A stretch of 64,000 nt of DNA from Carboxylicivirga longa (GCF_050589825.1 NZ_JBNGOZ010000003.1:186001-250000), one strand, 5' to 3'. Shown: positions 9,316 to 18,729, numbered from the stretch's first letter. The notes: generated by a model from the letters alone, not told the origin. Translations and numbers: made by a program.

Positions 9316-9465
9316 TTAATTTTGAAGGACGTACACGACTTCAGCTACAATTTCTCCAGGTGTAATCAGCGTCTCTTTTTCGATGATATTTTGGGCAGTT
9401 TGGAATTGTTCCTTAATATCGCCAAGCAGGTATCTTAAGATGTAGTTCGCATCAGCGATTACCAT
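9316..9465 (-). pseudogene. Truncated PIN-domain toxin, N-terminal 49 residues
   Basis: This 49-codon frame starts at 9465 and overlaps the antitoxin stop by 14 bp. It opens with MVIADANYILRYLLGD, the typical first strand and helix of a VapC/PIN nuclease with the first metal-binding aspartate (Asp5). It then reads TAQNIIEKETLITPGEIVAE, the start of the second strand and helix, and stops at TAA after VVYVLQN. PIN toxins normally have about 130 residues and need three or four acidic residues, so this fragment cannot be active. I found no continuation in any frame downstream, which suggests a deletion rather than a point mutation. Confidence 0.75.
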
Positions 9466-9691
9466 ATTTTTCCTTAATGTGTTTACTATAGGCCGTCTTC
9501 TCCTCAGCTACTTTATTGGTATCGGCATATTTGTTTAAGGAGCCAGCCGCAAGGTATTTACTATCATCTTTTTCGACTTCAGTATCTTCAACCAGTATGA
9601 TTACTTCAGCTTTTCTTCCTTTATACGCCTTGACTTCTTCAAATGGTAATATAGAAGGGTCGATCACCGTATTTATTCGTATTGCTTTCAT
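9452..9691 (-). CDS. Antitoxin-like protein preceding a truncated PIN toxin
   Basis: This small protein (79 residues from the ATG at 9691) opens with MKAIRINTVIDPSILPFEEV, a beta-strand-rich start of the kind seen in antitoxins encoded upstream of PIN nucleases. The strand KGRKAEVIILVED and a charged C-terminal helix follow. A start at 9718 is possible but adds only nine unconserved residues. It overlaps the truncated toxin, so the pair is a typical bicistronic toxin-antitoxin unit in which only the antitoxin is intact. Solitary antitoxins of this sort can persist as repressors or anti-addiction modules. Confidence 0.65.
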   Translation of the reverse strand: MKAIRINTVIDPSILPFEEVKAYKGRKAEVIILVEDTEVEKDDSKYLAAGSLNKYADTNKVAEEKTAYSKHIKEKYGNR

Positions 9692-10056
9692 ATGATTATA
9701 TTTTTTTTCAATTGCCATATGGAACTCGCCAGGAAATAATCATCTTTCTGTGTGAGCACCGTTTGCTCATGGCTCGTTTCATCTGTTTAAATTTATTCTC
9801 AAAAACTGACTGGTGCAGGTTATTCTGATTTATAATTCATTTAATGAAAGCTAAGTTACGAGTTTTTTGTCAATCTATTCTGAATGCGGCGTATAATCCC
9901 AAAGGAACTGAGCATTGTGTTACGGGTTGTCTTGATAACTGAATACTCACCACTGCATCCATACATTTCAATCCCCCTGAGGTCATTCATATTGGAACCT
10001 CTTTATTAACAAAGTGTTGGTTTATAAAACACGGCTTACCAGCGAACAGACAATTC
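9692..10056. other. Gene-free stretch between toxin-antitoxin islet and rfbC
   Basis: No gene is seen in these 365 bases. They hold the second copy of the 14-bp word TTTCAATCCCCCTG (9966-9979). A word close to GCATTGTGTTACGG at about 9912 also has a near-copy at about 8590. Both words flank the toxin-antitoxin islet. No terminator is obvious after rfbC. Confidence 0.5.
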
Positions 10057-10608
10057 TCAGAAGCACGGTATCTCGGTTTCGGCCATGGGCTTTAATAACT
10101 GATCTTTTGCTGAAAGAATCAGCTGTTCGCGGGGGAGTTGCCAGTCTATATTCAGTTGTGGGTCGTTCCAGGCAATGCCGCTGTCGTAATCAGGTGCGTA
10201 TTTATTATCCACCATGTAACTGAAAATAGCCGTTTCACTGAGCACCACAAAACCATGCGCCATTCCACGGGGCACAAAGAGCTGATGTTTGTTCTCGCCA
10301 CTGAGCTCAAAGCTAAGGTGTTGACCATAAGTAGGAGAGTCCTTACGCAGGTCCACCACCACGTCCAGTACCTTACCTTGGATGCAACGCACCAGCTTAG
10401 CCTGTGTGTAGGGTGGTTTCTGATAGTGCAGTCCACGCAGCACGCCAAAGGATGATTTAGATTCGTTTACCTGTATAAAATTGACATCACCCACCTGCTC
10501 GCGGAATTTATCCTGGTTGAAGGATTCGAGGAAATACCCCCGCTCATCACCAAAGACGGTGGGCTTTATTAATACAAGGTCTTGTATATCGGTTTTTATA
10601 AATTGCAT
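10057..10608 (-). CDS. rfbC: dTDP-4-dehydrorhamnose 3,5-epimerase
   Basis: RfbC (RmlC) epimerises dTDP-4-keto-6-deoxyglucose at C3 and C5, the third step of dTDP-L-rhamnose synthesis in the cytoplasm. The 183-residue length is standard. Diagnostic segments are FGDERGYFLESFNQ, the substrate-site stretch GVLRGLHYQKPPYTQAKLVRC with the catalytic histidine, the strand KVLDVVVDLRKDSPTYG and VPRGMAHGFVVLSE. The other rhamnose genes (rfbA, rfbB, rfbD) are not in this window. It follows cysC by 16 bp in the same direction. Rhamnose supply fits the neighbouring, now decayed, rhamnosyltransferase-like gene. Confidence 0.95.
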   Translation of the reverse strand: MQFIKTDIQDLVLIKPTVFGDERGYFLESFNQDKFREQVGDVNFIQVNESKSSFGVLRGLHYQKPPYTQAKLVRCIQGKVLDVVVDLRKDSPTYGQHLSFELSGENKHQLFVPRGMAHGFVVLSETAIFSYMVDNKYAPDYDSGIAWNDPQLNIDWQLPREQLILSAKDQLLKPMAETEIPCF

Positions 10609-10624
10609 AGTTAGTTGTTAGTTC

Positions 10625-11218
10625 TTACCACCGTACTTGTGCTTTTACATATTCGTAGGCTTTTTCGATGCCTTCCTCAATGCTCAGCTCGTCGGTATTG
10701 ATGATGAGTTCGGCTTTATCGGGTTGGTCGAAGGGCGCATCCAGCCCTGTGAAATTCTTGATTTCGCCGGCCAGGGCTTTTTTATAGAGGCCTTTGGGGT
10801 CGCGTTGTACGCAGGTGTCGAAGGAGGTATCCATAAATATCTCAATGAAATCGTCGCTACCAACAATGTCGCGTGCCATCTGCCTGATCTCATTGGTGGG
10901 GGAGATAAAAGCATTGATGGTGATGATTCCACAGTTCAGAAAAAGCTTGTTTACCTCGGCTATGCGACGGATATTCTCTGTGCGGTCATCCTCGCTAAAG
11001 CCCAGGTTATTGTTTATGCCCGTGCGTATATTATCGCCATCGAGCACCTGCGTGAGATATCCACGACCGGCCAGCCGACGCTCCAGACCGCTGGCTAAAG
11101 TGCTTTTTCCTGAACCTGACAGACCGGTAACCCATATTACTTTGGCTTTCTGCTTTAAATACAACTCTTTGTCATCACGTGTTAAATAGATATTGGTTGG
11201 ATGTATGTTATTAGCCAT
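10625..11218 (-). CDS. cysC: Adenylylsulfate kinase (APS kinase)
   Basis: CysC phosphorylates adenylylsulfate to PAPS, the sulfate donor. The 197-residue protein shows the P-loop GLSGSGKSTLASGLE, the DGDNIRTGINNNLGFS segment that binds APS, and the family stretch NIRRIAEVNKLF followed by FISPTNEIRQMAR. No sulfate adenylyltransferase genes (cysD, cysN) or reductases occur in the window. Its place next to rfbC at the head of a polysaccharide region leaves two readings: general sulfate assimilation, or PAPS supply for a sulfated polysaccharide. The second is speculation, as no sulfotransferase is seen here. Confidence 0.94.
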   Translation of the reverse strand: MANNIHPTNIYLTRDDKELYLKQKAKVIWVTGLSGSGKSTLASGLERRLAGRGYLTQVLDGDNIRTGINNNLGFSEDDRTENIRRIAEVNKLFLNCGIITINAFISPTNEIRQMARDIVGSDDFIEIFMDTSFDTCVQRDPKGLYKKALAGEIKNFTGLDAPFDQPDKAELIINTDELSIEEGIEKAYEYVKAQVRW

Positions 11219-12020
11219 TTCTTATTTAAAGTTATGTTATATTTATACTGGTCGAAATTTAAGTTTTTTTGTGGGATCAGGTTCCGTTTTAGTGCTAAAC
11301 CATGCACGGCTTCGCCTCCTCAGTCACAGTGTGTGAGTTATCGACCGCGCTCATCTATTAGTCAAGTGCCTGGTTATGAGCACCAGCATCGGTCTTGCAA
11401 ATCTTCAATCAGGGGAGTTACTATTTGCCTTCCTTAAAGAATACGCGAATTTAATAAAAAAGTGCACTTGCCACAGAGAAAGGCCTCTCATTGTTGAAAA
11501 GTAGAATTTTACTAGTTAACATAATTGGAGATGTAAGGAGTGAATTGCTAAGAGGCATAGAAATTAGGTATGAGTCGCTATCAGTTAGTGACTTGTGGTT
11601 TGGATATTGATCTTAACTAAATGAATTGAAACCGTATTCTGTATAAAGCTGAATCATCAAATGCCATGACTAAAAAGGTTTTGCACTCAGATTAAATATT
11701 TGAGGTTTATGGTGGCTTTAAGCTGTAGCAGTATTAGCTGCTTGACATCGGATAGCACGATGAATGGATCAAAAACCTTGATGCTATGCAAGTGGTAATC
11801 GGTATAATCTGTCAAAGCTTTTTTCAAGTGTGCTGGCTGAGTATTGCTTAATGCACATTATTCGTATGGAGATATAGTTATTGAAAATAATATAAGATCA
11901 ACATAATATTGAAGTACGATATCATGTTATATTTTGACTATAATACTTTCTTATAAGCAATTAACCACCGTACCACCTTGTCCTATATTTGATATTATGT
12001 TATTTCTATATATAGAAAAA
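11219..12020. other. Gene-free, AT-rich 0.8 kb stretch upstream of cysC
   Basis: I find no credible reading frame, RNA gene or repeat in these 800 bases. The stretch lies upstream of the polysaccharide genes and should hold their promoter, but I could not identify one with confidence. It may be decayed DNA. Confidence 0.5.
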
Positions 12021-12043
12021 TAGCCGGCGTTAAACCGGCTATC
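12021..12043 (-). terminator. Intrinsic terminator of the TPR gene
   Basis: An eight-base-pair stem (atagccgg / ccggctat) with a seven-base loop lies nine bases beyond the TPR stop codon. Read on the minus strand it is followed by TTTTCTATATA. Confidence 0.8.
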
Positions 12044-12051
12044 TCCTGCTA

Positions 12052-13212
12052 TTAATTTAAGGCTTCCAGCTTAGCCTTTACTTCGTTGTATTTATCCATG
12101 CGCTCAAAGCGGTAGTATAAACCCTTCAGCGTTTCTAACACACCGGCTTCCTCAGGCTGCACCTCATGGGCTTTCTCCATGTAAGGCAGTGATTGCTCCC
12201 AAAAACCGTTGGCCACTTCCATGGCAGCATTAAACTCCTTGGTTGTGGTTTTATCATTGGCAACCGACTGCTGCTCAACACCTTTGTTGTAATATATTAC
12301 ACCGATATTATACAGCGCATTGAAAAAGGCCGCATCAATTTCCAGCGCCTGCTCATAATTTTCAATGGCCTTGTCCTTATCGATACTTTCATACAAAACA
12401 CCACGCGCATAGTAGAACGATGGATTTTCAGGATCTTTCTCAATGGCAGTGTTCAGATACTCCAGTGCATCATCATTCTGCTCTGAGTCAAGATAATACT
12501 GAATCAAGGTTGTTAGGATACGCTCATCCTCCGGAAATTTCTCGAAACCACGCTTTAGGTTGGCGGCTACTTTTGTGCTATCGCCCGAAGCATCAAACAC
12601 CTGGTCAAGCAGTAAAACGGCATCACCACCACCATAACCATAATCAATGGCCTCATTGAAGAATTTCTCAGCCTTGTTCCAATCCTTGGCATTGTAGGCC
12701 GCTAAGGCGCAGTTGTAGATAATGGCTGTATCCACACCGGCTTCATCAGCCTGAAACATAGGCAGCTCATTAAAATACAGTACATTCTCGAAGGCAAACA
12801 AAGCCTGTTCGAAGTTCTCCGTATTAAAACCCTCGATACCCGAGTTTGTCAGATCGGGTTTAAAGAAAGTCAGCTGTAGCTTAATATCCTTCTCGTATTT
12901 ACCAATTTGCTTACCTTTCTCATTGCCTTTGGCATCCAGCTCAATGGCTTTTTTATAATAGTCAACAGCTTTTTTGATGCCTTCATCGTCCTTACCGGCT
13001 TTCGACAGCTCGGTATAAACCTTGGCAGCCACAATATAAGTTTTTGGCCATGTGTTTGACTTTTCATGCTCCAGGGCCTGGTCAATAGCTTTTTTTGCAG
13101 CATCCAGGTCGTTTGTTCCCAAATAACCGCTGGCCGCCGATACTTTTCCCTTCTGGGCAAATACCGCCGATACGCTGAACATTAACATTGCAAATAGTGC
13201 TATTCTTTTCAT
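12052..13212 (-). CDS. Secreted tetratricopeptide-repeat protein
   Basis: This protein of about 386 residues starts best at the ATG at 13212, which gives a clean signal peptide (MKRIALFAMLMFSVSAVFAQ, cleavage after AQ). The mature part consists of TPR-like helix pairs: AKKAIDQALEHEKSN, KAVDYYKKAIELDAKG, ALAAYNAKDWNKAEKFFNEA, ALEYLNTAIEKDPENPSFYYA and AIENYEQALEIDAAFFNALY. It is probably a periplasmic or outer-membrane-associated scaffold. It starts 48 bp downstream of gyrA and ends at a strong terminator. A TATATTTG element at 13250-13243 could be its own promoter -7 box. Two more TPR proteins lie at 18.7 and 19.8 kb. The partner is unknown. Confidence 0.85.
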   Translation of the reverse strand: MKRIALFAMLMFSVSAVFAQKGKVSAASGYLGTNDLDAAKKAIDQALEHEKSNTWPKTYIVAAKVYTELSKAGKDDEGIKKAVDYYKKAIELDAKGNEKGKQIGKYEKDIKLQLTFFKPDLTNSGIEGFNTENFEQALFAFENVLYFNELPMFQADEAGVDTAIIYNCALAAYNAKDWNKAEKFFNEAIDYGYGGGDAVLLLDQVFDASGDSTKVAANLKRGFEKFPEDERILTTLIQYYLDSEQNDDALEYLNTAIEKDPENPSFYYARGVLYESIDKDKAIENYEQALEIDAAFFNALYNIGVIYYNKGVEQQSVANDKTTTKEFNAAMEVANGFWEQSLPYMEKAHEVQPEEAGVLETLKGLYYRFERMDKYNEVKAKLEALN

Positions 13213-13260
13213 CTTAAAAAGTTTTAGATTGATTTTGTGAGGCAAATATAGTATTTATCC

Positions 13261-15789
13261 TCAATCATTGGTTTGTTCCTTTGTATTTTCGCTTATTACC
13301 TCGTCATTATCATCCTCTTCAAAGACTTCCTGCTCAATGGCGGCCTCCGAAGTTACCTTGGCTACCGAGGCAATTTCATCCTGCTTTTTCGACAGGTTAA
13401 TCAGGCGCACCCCTTGTGTGGCACGACCCATCACACGCATCTCACTCACAGAAAGGCGGATGGCGATGCCCGAACGATTGATAATCATCAGGTCGTTATC
13501 GTCTGTTACGTTCTTAATGGTAATCAATTCGCCGGTCTTATCACTGATATTCATGGTTTTAACACCCTTGCCACCACGATTAGTCACCCGGTAATCCTCC
13601 GTTTTCGAACGTTTCCCGTAGCCCTTTTCCGACACCACCAGGATGTCTTCGGCCTCGGTATTTTTTACACAAACCATGCCAACTACCTCGTCATTCTCTG
13701 AGGCCAGCGTAATCCCCCGCACTCCCGAACCGGTACGTCCGATGCAGCGCGCCTGTGTTTCGTTAAAACGGATGGCACGGCCCGACCGTGTTGCCATTAG
13801 TATTTCCGAGGCACCATTGGTCAGACGGGCTTGCAAGAGCTCATCGTTCTCCTTGATGGTGATGGCGTTCACCCCATTCACACGTGGGCGCGAATAATCC
13901 TTCAGCAAGGATTTTTTCACCACACCTTTTTTGGTACCCATCATAATGTAGTGCGAATTGATGTAGTCCTCATCATTCAGCTTCTTCACCTTAATAAAAG
14001 CCTTTACCGTATCATCAGGATCGATGTTCAGCAGGTTTTGAATGGCACGTCCCTTGGAGTTTTTCGAACCTTCGGGTATCTCGTAGACCTTCAGCCAGAA
14101 GCAACGTCCTTTCTTGGTAAAGAAAAGCATGGTGTTGTGCATCGATGCCGGGTAGATGTGCTCGATAAAATCCTCATCACGCGTGGTGGAACCTTTAGAG
14201 CCCACTCCCCCACGGTTTTGTGTTTTAAACTCCGTCAGCGGCGTACGCTTCATATAGCCCAGGTGCGAGATGGTGATAATCATCTCCTCATCGGCATAGA
14301 AATCCTCTGGGTTAAACTCTTCCGAGCTATAGATAATATCAGTGCGGCGCTCATCACCGTACTTGGCTTTTACTTCCTGCAGCTCTTCCTTGATGATGCT
14401 CATACGCAGTTCGAAGTTGGCCAATATTTCCTTCAGATGGGCAATCTCCTTCATCAGCTCCTCGTACTCGGCACGCAGCTTATCCTGCTCCAGTCCGGTT
14501 AGCTGACGCAGACGCATCTCTACAATGGCGCGAGCCTGCACTTCGCTCAGCTCGAATCGTTTTATCAAATTCTCACGCGCTTCATCGGGCGTTTGTGCCG
14601 CTCTGATGATCTTGATTACCTCGTCAATATTATCACTGGCAATGATCAGTCCTTCAAGGATGTGCGCCCGTTTCTCGGCCTGCTCCAGCTCATACTGCGT
14701 ACGACGGGTTACAACCTCGTGGCGGTGCTCCACAAAGCACTTGATCAAGCCCTTGAGATTCAACAGTTGCGGACGACCATTCACTAGGGCAATGTTATTC
14801 ACCCCGAAGGAGGTCTGCATGGCCGTGTACTTATAAAGGTGGTTCAGCACCACATTGGCAATGGCATCCCGCTTCAGGTCGATAACGATGCGCATACCAT
14901 GGCGATCCGATTCATCGTTGACATTGGAGATGCCATCGATCTTCTTCTCATTCACCAGGTCGGCAATTTTCATAATCAATTCCGCCTTGTTCACCAGGTA
15001 GGGAATCTCAGATATGATAATCTTCTCGCGTCCGTTGGCCTCTGTCTCAATATCGCTCTTGGCGCGTATCACTACACGTCCCTTACCGGTATGAAAAGCA
15101 TCCTTCACACCCTGATAGCCATAAATACTGCCCCCTGTTGGGAAATCGGGCGCCTTAATTATATCGATCAGCTCATCAATTTCAATGTCATTATTATCGA
15201 TATAGGCGATGGTGGCATCAATGGTGTCGCTTAGGTTATGGGGTGGCATGTTGGTAGCCATCCCCACAGCAATACCCGAAGCTCCGTTTACCAATAGGTT
15301 GGGGATGCGTGTGGGCAACACCGTTGGTTCCTTGATTGAATCGTCGAAGTTCAACTGAAAATCTACGGTGTTCTTCTCAATATCAACCAACATCTCCTCC
15401 GCCAGCTTATTCAGGCGTGCCTCGGTATAACGCATGGCCGCCGGGCTATCGCCATCAACCGATCCAAAGTTACCCTGGCCATCTACCAGTGGATAGCGCA
15501 AGGACCACTCCTGTGCCATTCGCACCATGGCAAAATATACCGACGAATCGCCGTGCGGGTGAAACTTACCCAGCACCTCTCCCACAATTCTGGCCGATTT
15601 TTTATAAGGTTTATTAGCTGCTAAGCCCAGCTCACTCATACCGTACAACACGCGGCGGTGCACCGGCTTCATGCCATCACGAACATCAGGTAAGGCACGC
15701 GATACAATCACCGACATCGAATAATCGATGTAGGCCGACTTCATCTCCTCCTCAATGTTGATCTTTATTATTTTTTCTCCGTCAGTCAT
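13261..15789 (-). CDS. gyrA: DNA gyrase subunit A
   Basis: GyrA is the DNA-cleaving and religating subunit of gyrase. The 842-residue protein has the winged-helix/tower region with the active tyrosine in AAMRYTEARL (about Tyr120), a coiled-coil segment around LEEIAHLKEILANFELRMS-like sequence near residue 450, and a C-terminal beta-pinwheel. The GyrA box is TQNRGGVG. The quinolone region reads HPHGDSSVYFAMVRMAQ: the serine equivalent to E. coli Ser83 is kept, and Phe stands where E. coli has Asp87, which may be normal in this lineage. An acidic tail ends the protein. The leader holds a perfect hairpin at 15824-15850. Confidence 0.98.
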   Translation of the reverse strand: MTDGEKIIKINIEEEMKSAYIDYSMSVIVSRALPDVRDGMKPVHRRVLYGMSELGLAANKPYKKSARIVGEVLGKFHPHGDSSVYFAMVRMAQEWSLRYPLVDGQGNFGSVDGDSPAAMRYTEARLNKLAEEMLVDIEKNTVDFQLNFDDSIKEPTVLPTRIPNLLVNGASGIAVGMATNMPPHNLSDTIDATIAYIDNNDIEIDELIDIIKAPDFPTGGSIYGYQGVKDAFHTGKGRVVIRAKSDIETEANGREKIIISEIPYLVNKAELIMKIADLVNEKKIDGISNVNDESDRHGMRIVIDLKRDAIANVVLNHLYKYTAMQTSFGVNNIALVNGRPQLLNLKGLIKCFVEHRHEVVTRRTQYELEQAEKRAHILEGLIIASDNIDEVIKIIRAAQTPDEARENLIKRFELSEVQARAIVEMRLRQLTGLEQDKLRAEYEELMKEIAHLKEILANFELRMSIIKEELQEVKAKYGDERRTDIIYSSEEFNPEDFYADEEMIITISHLGYMKRTPLTEFKTQNRGGVGSKGSTTRDEDFIEHIYPASMHNTMLFFTKKGRCFWLKVYEIPEGSKNSKGRAIQNLLNIDPDDTVKAFIKVKKLNDEDYINSHYIMMGTKKGVVKKSLLKDYSRPRVNGVNAITIKENDELLQARLTNGASEILMATRSGRAIRFNETQARCIGRTGSGVRGITLASENDEVVGMVCVKNTEAEDILVVSEKGYGKRSKTEDYRVTNRGGKGVKTMNISDKTGELITIKNVTDDNDLMIINRSGIAIRLSVSEMRVMGRATQGVRLINLSKKQDEIASVAKVTSEAAIEQEVFEEDDNDEVISENTKEQTND

Positions 15790-15823
15790 TTATGAGTTTG
15801 TTTTTGTATATATCGTAACACTA

Positions 15824-15850
15824 AAAAATGGCTTTGTTGAGCCATTTTTT
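15824..15850. promoter_or_regulatory. Perfect hairpin with A/T flanks in the gyrA leader
   Basis: An 11-bp perfect inverted repeat (aaaaaatggct / agccatttttt) with a five-base loop lies 35-61 bases upstream of the gyrA start. It has the form of a bidirectional intrinsic terminator, yet no gene ends here because gyrA and clpC diverge. It may act as an attenuator of gyrA or insulate the two promoters. Confidence 0.55.
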
Positions 15851-16136
15851 GAACGCACTAATTTAAGTAATTTCACTAACATGAAAAAACCTTATTAAAC
15901 ACAATTTATCAACAGCTGCAAAGCGCAAGATACTCAGCCCTGTTAGTAATATTTTTTGATTATTGGGCCGATAATAATTAATTTCATCCGGTGATTAAAC
16001 ACTGCCCAAATGGCAGATTTGAGTATTCGATGGATGATTTTACCGTATTTGCACGGTTCTTGTCGAGTATTTATAGTCTGGGTGCTAAACAAGAGCCCCG
16101 ACAACTTGTTTTTAAGAATACGATTCAACTAATAAT
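15851..16136. other. Divergent promoter region between gyrA and clpC
   Basis: No credible gene is present. A 61-codon frame on the minus strand (16128-15943) lacks any recognisable features and overlaps the expected promoters, so I do not call it. Confidence 0.5.
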
Positions 16137-18650
16137 ATGGATTTAAATTTTTCGCCACGTATTAAAGACGTGATATCCTACAGCAAAGAGGAGGCAGAAC
16201 GCCTGGGCAATGCATTTATTGCGCCGGAGCATCTGATGCTGGGCATTCTGCGCACCGGTGAAGGTGTCGCCATTGAGGTGCTGGAGCGGCTCAATGCTGA
16301 TATGGATCGCATCAAACGAGCCCTGGAGGCTCCACTCAGGGAGAAGGAGGCTATACAGCGTGATCACCTGCCCCTCTTGCAATCGTCGGAGCGCGTGCTG
16401 AAGCTGGTGCACCTGGAGGCCCGAGCCCTGAAAAGCGATCGCGTTAATACCGGTCATTTATTAATCGCTCTGTTAAAAGAAAAGAGCAGCGTAATTTGGG
16501 AAATTATGGCAGAAGACAATATTAATTATCAAAAGGTTAAAGAATTAATCGAGCGCGAGGAGCCCCTGGCCAAGGCTGATTTTCCGGAGGATGATGATCA
16601 GGACAGTCCCTTTTCAAGCTCCGGCTCAGGCAGTAACCCGGGCGAAGGTAGCAAAGGAAATGTAAAGGGAGGATCGGATACGCCCGTACTTGATAATTTT
16701 GGCATTGACATCACCAAGGCCGCCGAAGAAAACCGCCTGGATCCCATTGTGGGGCGTGAGAAGGAGATTGAGCGCCTGGCACAGATACTGAGTCGCCGCA
16801 AAAAGAATAACCCCATATTGATTGGTGAACCCGGCGTGGGTAAGAGTGCCATTGCCGAGGGATTAGCGCTGCGCATCAACGAGAAGAAGGTGTCACGAGT
16901 GTTGTTTGACAAGCGGGTGGTTACCCTCGATCTGGCTTCCATTGTAGCAGGCACTAAATATCGCGGACAGTTTGAGGAACGCATGAAAGCCATTCTGAAT
17001 GAGCTGAGTCGCACACCCAATATCATCCTGTTTATTGACGAGATACACACTATTGTGGGTGCCGGAGGCGCAACCGGATCGCTGGATGCTGCCAATATGT
17101 TGAAGCCGGCACTGGCGCGCGGTGAGATACAATGTATCGGCGCTACCACCCTGGATGAATACCGTCAGCATATTGAAAAGGATGGCGCCCTGGAACGCCG
17201 CTTTCAGAAGGTAATGGTGGAGCCCACCTCCATAGAAGAAACCGTGGAGATACTAAATAACATACGCGAGAAGTACGAAGATCATCACAACGTAAGCTAC
17301 ACACCGGAAGCCGTGGAAGCCTGTGTGAAGTTAACCGAGCGTTACATCTCAGATCGTCATCTGCCCGATAAAGCCATAGATGCCCTTGACGAGGCCGGTT
17401 CGCGTGTACACATCTCTAATATTGTGGTGCCCGACACCATTGTGAAGATTGAGAACGCCATTGACGAAGTAAAAGAGAACAAGATTAACGCCGTGAAGGC
17501 ACAGAATTTTGAGCTGGCGGCCAGCTTCCGCGATAAGGAAAAAAGCCTGATGGAAGAGCTGGAAAGCGCCAAAAGCAAATGGGAAGAAGAACTATTGCAG
17601 CACCGCGAGCAGGTAGATGCTGAAAAAGTGGCAGAAGTAGTAGCCATGATGACAGGCATTCCGGTGCAGCGGGTGGCACAGGCCGAAGGCTTTCGTCTGC
17701 TGAAAATGGGTAAAGAGCTCAACGGATCGGTGATTGGTCAGAATATGGCCATCGAAAAAATTGTGAAAGCCATACAGCGCAATCGTGCCGGCCTGAAGGA
17801 CCCCAATCGGCCCATCGGCTCTTTTGTTTTTCTGGGGCCTACCGGTGTGGGAAAAACACACCTGGCCAAGGTGCTCGCCAAATACCTGTTTGACACCACC
17901 GATGCCCTGATCCGTATCGATATGAGCGAGTACATGGAGAAATTCTCGGTATCGCGCCTTGTGGGAGCGCCTCCGGGATATGTGGGTTACGAAGAAGGTG
18001 GTCAGCTGACTGAGAAAGTGCGCCGTCGCCCCTATGCCGTAGTGCTACTGGATGAGATAGAGAAAGCACACCCCGATGTGTTTAACCTGTTGCTTCAGGT
18101 GCTGGATGAGGGGCGTCTGACAGACAGCCTGGGCCGTAAGGTGGACTTTAAAAATACCATTATCATCATGACCTCCAACATTGGTACGCGCGAGTTAAAA
18201 GACTTTGGCCGTGGCGTAGGCTTCACGCCAGCCAGCAGTATCTCCGATCGCGACCATGCCAAAGGCGTTATTGAGAAAGCCCTGAAAAAAGCCTTTGCAC
18301 CGGAATTTATCAACCGTATTGATGATGTGATCATCTTTAATAGTCTTGAGAAAGAAGATATTCACAAGATCATCGACATAGAGCTGAAAGGCCTGTATGA
18401 GCGCGTGGAGGCGCTGGGTTACAAGCTGGTATTGTCTGATGCCGCCAAGGATTTTATCGCCACTAAAGGTTATGATGTTCAGTATGGTGCACGGCCCCTG
18501 AAGCGAGCCATTCAGAAATATCTGGAAGATGAGATGGCCGAGGTGATTATTCAGGCCAGTGTATCAGAAGGTGATATTATTAAAGTTGATTTTGATGCAG
18601 AAGAAAAGAAAATCACCACGGAAATAGAGGCCCTATCAAAAGAGTCATAA
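16137..18650 (+). CDS. clpC: ATP-dependent Clp protease ATP-binding subunit ClpC
   Basis: This 837-residue AAA+ unfoldase works with ClpP in regulated proteolysis. In order it has two Clp-N repeats (residues 1-145), a Ser/Gly-rich linker near 155-180, the first AAA module with Walker A GEPGVGKS and FIDEIHTIVGAGGA, a UVR-like segment (NAVKAQNFELAASFRDKE, about residue 440) that marks ClpC rather than ClpB, and the second module with Walker A GPTGVGKT and LLDEIEKAHPDV. A ClpP-binding loop is plausible near KDFGRGVGF. It diverges from gyrA and is followed by a strong terminator shared with the convergent TPR gene. Confidence 0.96.
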   Translation: MDLNFSPRIKDVISYSKEEAERLGNAFIAPEHLMLGILRTGEGVAIEVLERLNADMDRIKRALEAPLREKEAIQRDHLPLLQSSERVLKLVHLEARALKSDRVNTGHLLIALLKEKSSVIWEIMAEDNINYQKVKELIEREEPLAKADFPEDDDQDSPFSSSGSGSNPGEGSKGNVKGGSDTPVLDNFGIDITKAAEENRLDPIVGREKEIERLAQILSRRKKNNPILIGEPGVGKSAIAEGLALRINEKKVSRVLFDKRVVTLDLASIVAGTKYRGQFEERMKAILNELSRTPNIILFIDEIHTIVGAGGATGSLDAANMLKPALARGEIQCIGATTLDEYRQHIEKDGALERRFQKVMVEPTSIEETVEILNNIREKYEDHHNVSYTPEAVEACVKLTERYISDRHLPDKAIDALDEAGSRVHISNIVVPDTIVKIENAIDEVKENKINAVKAQNFELAASFRDKEKSLMEELESAKSKWEEELLQHREQVDAEKVAEVVAMMTGIPVQRVAQAEGFRLLKMGKELNGSVIGQNMAIEKIVKAIQRNRAGLKDPNRPIGSFVFLGPTGVGKTHLAKVLAKYLFDTTDALIRIDMSEYMEKFSVSRLVGAPPGYVGYEEGGQLTEKVRRRPYAVVLLDEIEKAHPDVFNLLLQVLDEGRLTDSLGRKVDFKNTIIIMTSNIGTRELKDFGRGVGFTPASSISDRDHAKGVIEKALKKAFAPEFINRIDDVIIFNSLEKEDIHKIIDIELKGLYERVEALGYKLVLSDAAKDFIATKGYDVQYGARPLKRAIQKYLEDEMAEVIIQASVSEGDIIKVDFDAEEKKITTEIEALSKES

Positions 18651-18672
18651 TCGAAAAGTATATAAAAAAGCG

Positions 18673-18702
18673 GAAGGCTGCACGATACATCGTGCAGCCT
18701 TC
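18673..18702. terminator. Strong bidirectional terminator between clpC and a TPR gene
   Basis: A near-perfect stem of up to 14 bp (gaaggctgcacgat / atcgtgcagccttc) lies between two convergent genes. T-rich tracts on each side let it serve both strands. Confidence 0.85.
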
Positions 18703-18729
18703 TCGCGTTTTATAGCATTATCATAATTC

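Noticed and set aside
13261..15789. Quinolone-resistance change in GyrA (Phe at the position of E. coli Asp87)
   Set aside because: The main serine is kept, and a non-Asp residue at this place may be normal in the lineage; sequence alone does not support resistance.
15943..16128. A 61-codon frame on the minus strand between gyrA and clpC
   Set aside because: It lies across the divergent promoter region, has atypical composition and no recognisable motif.
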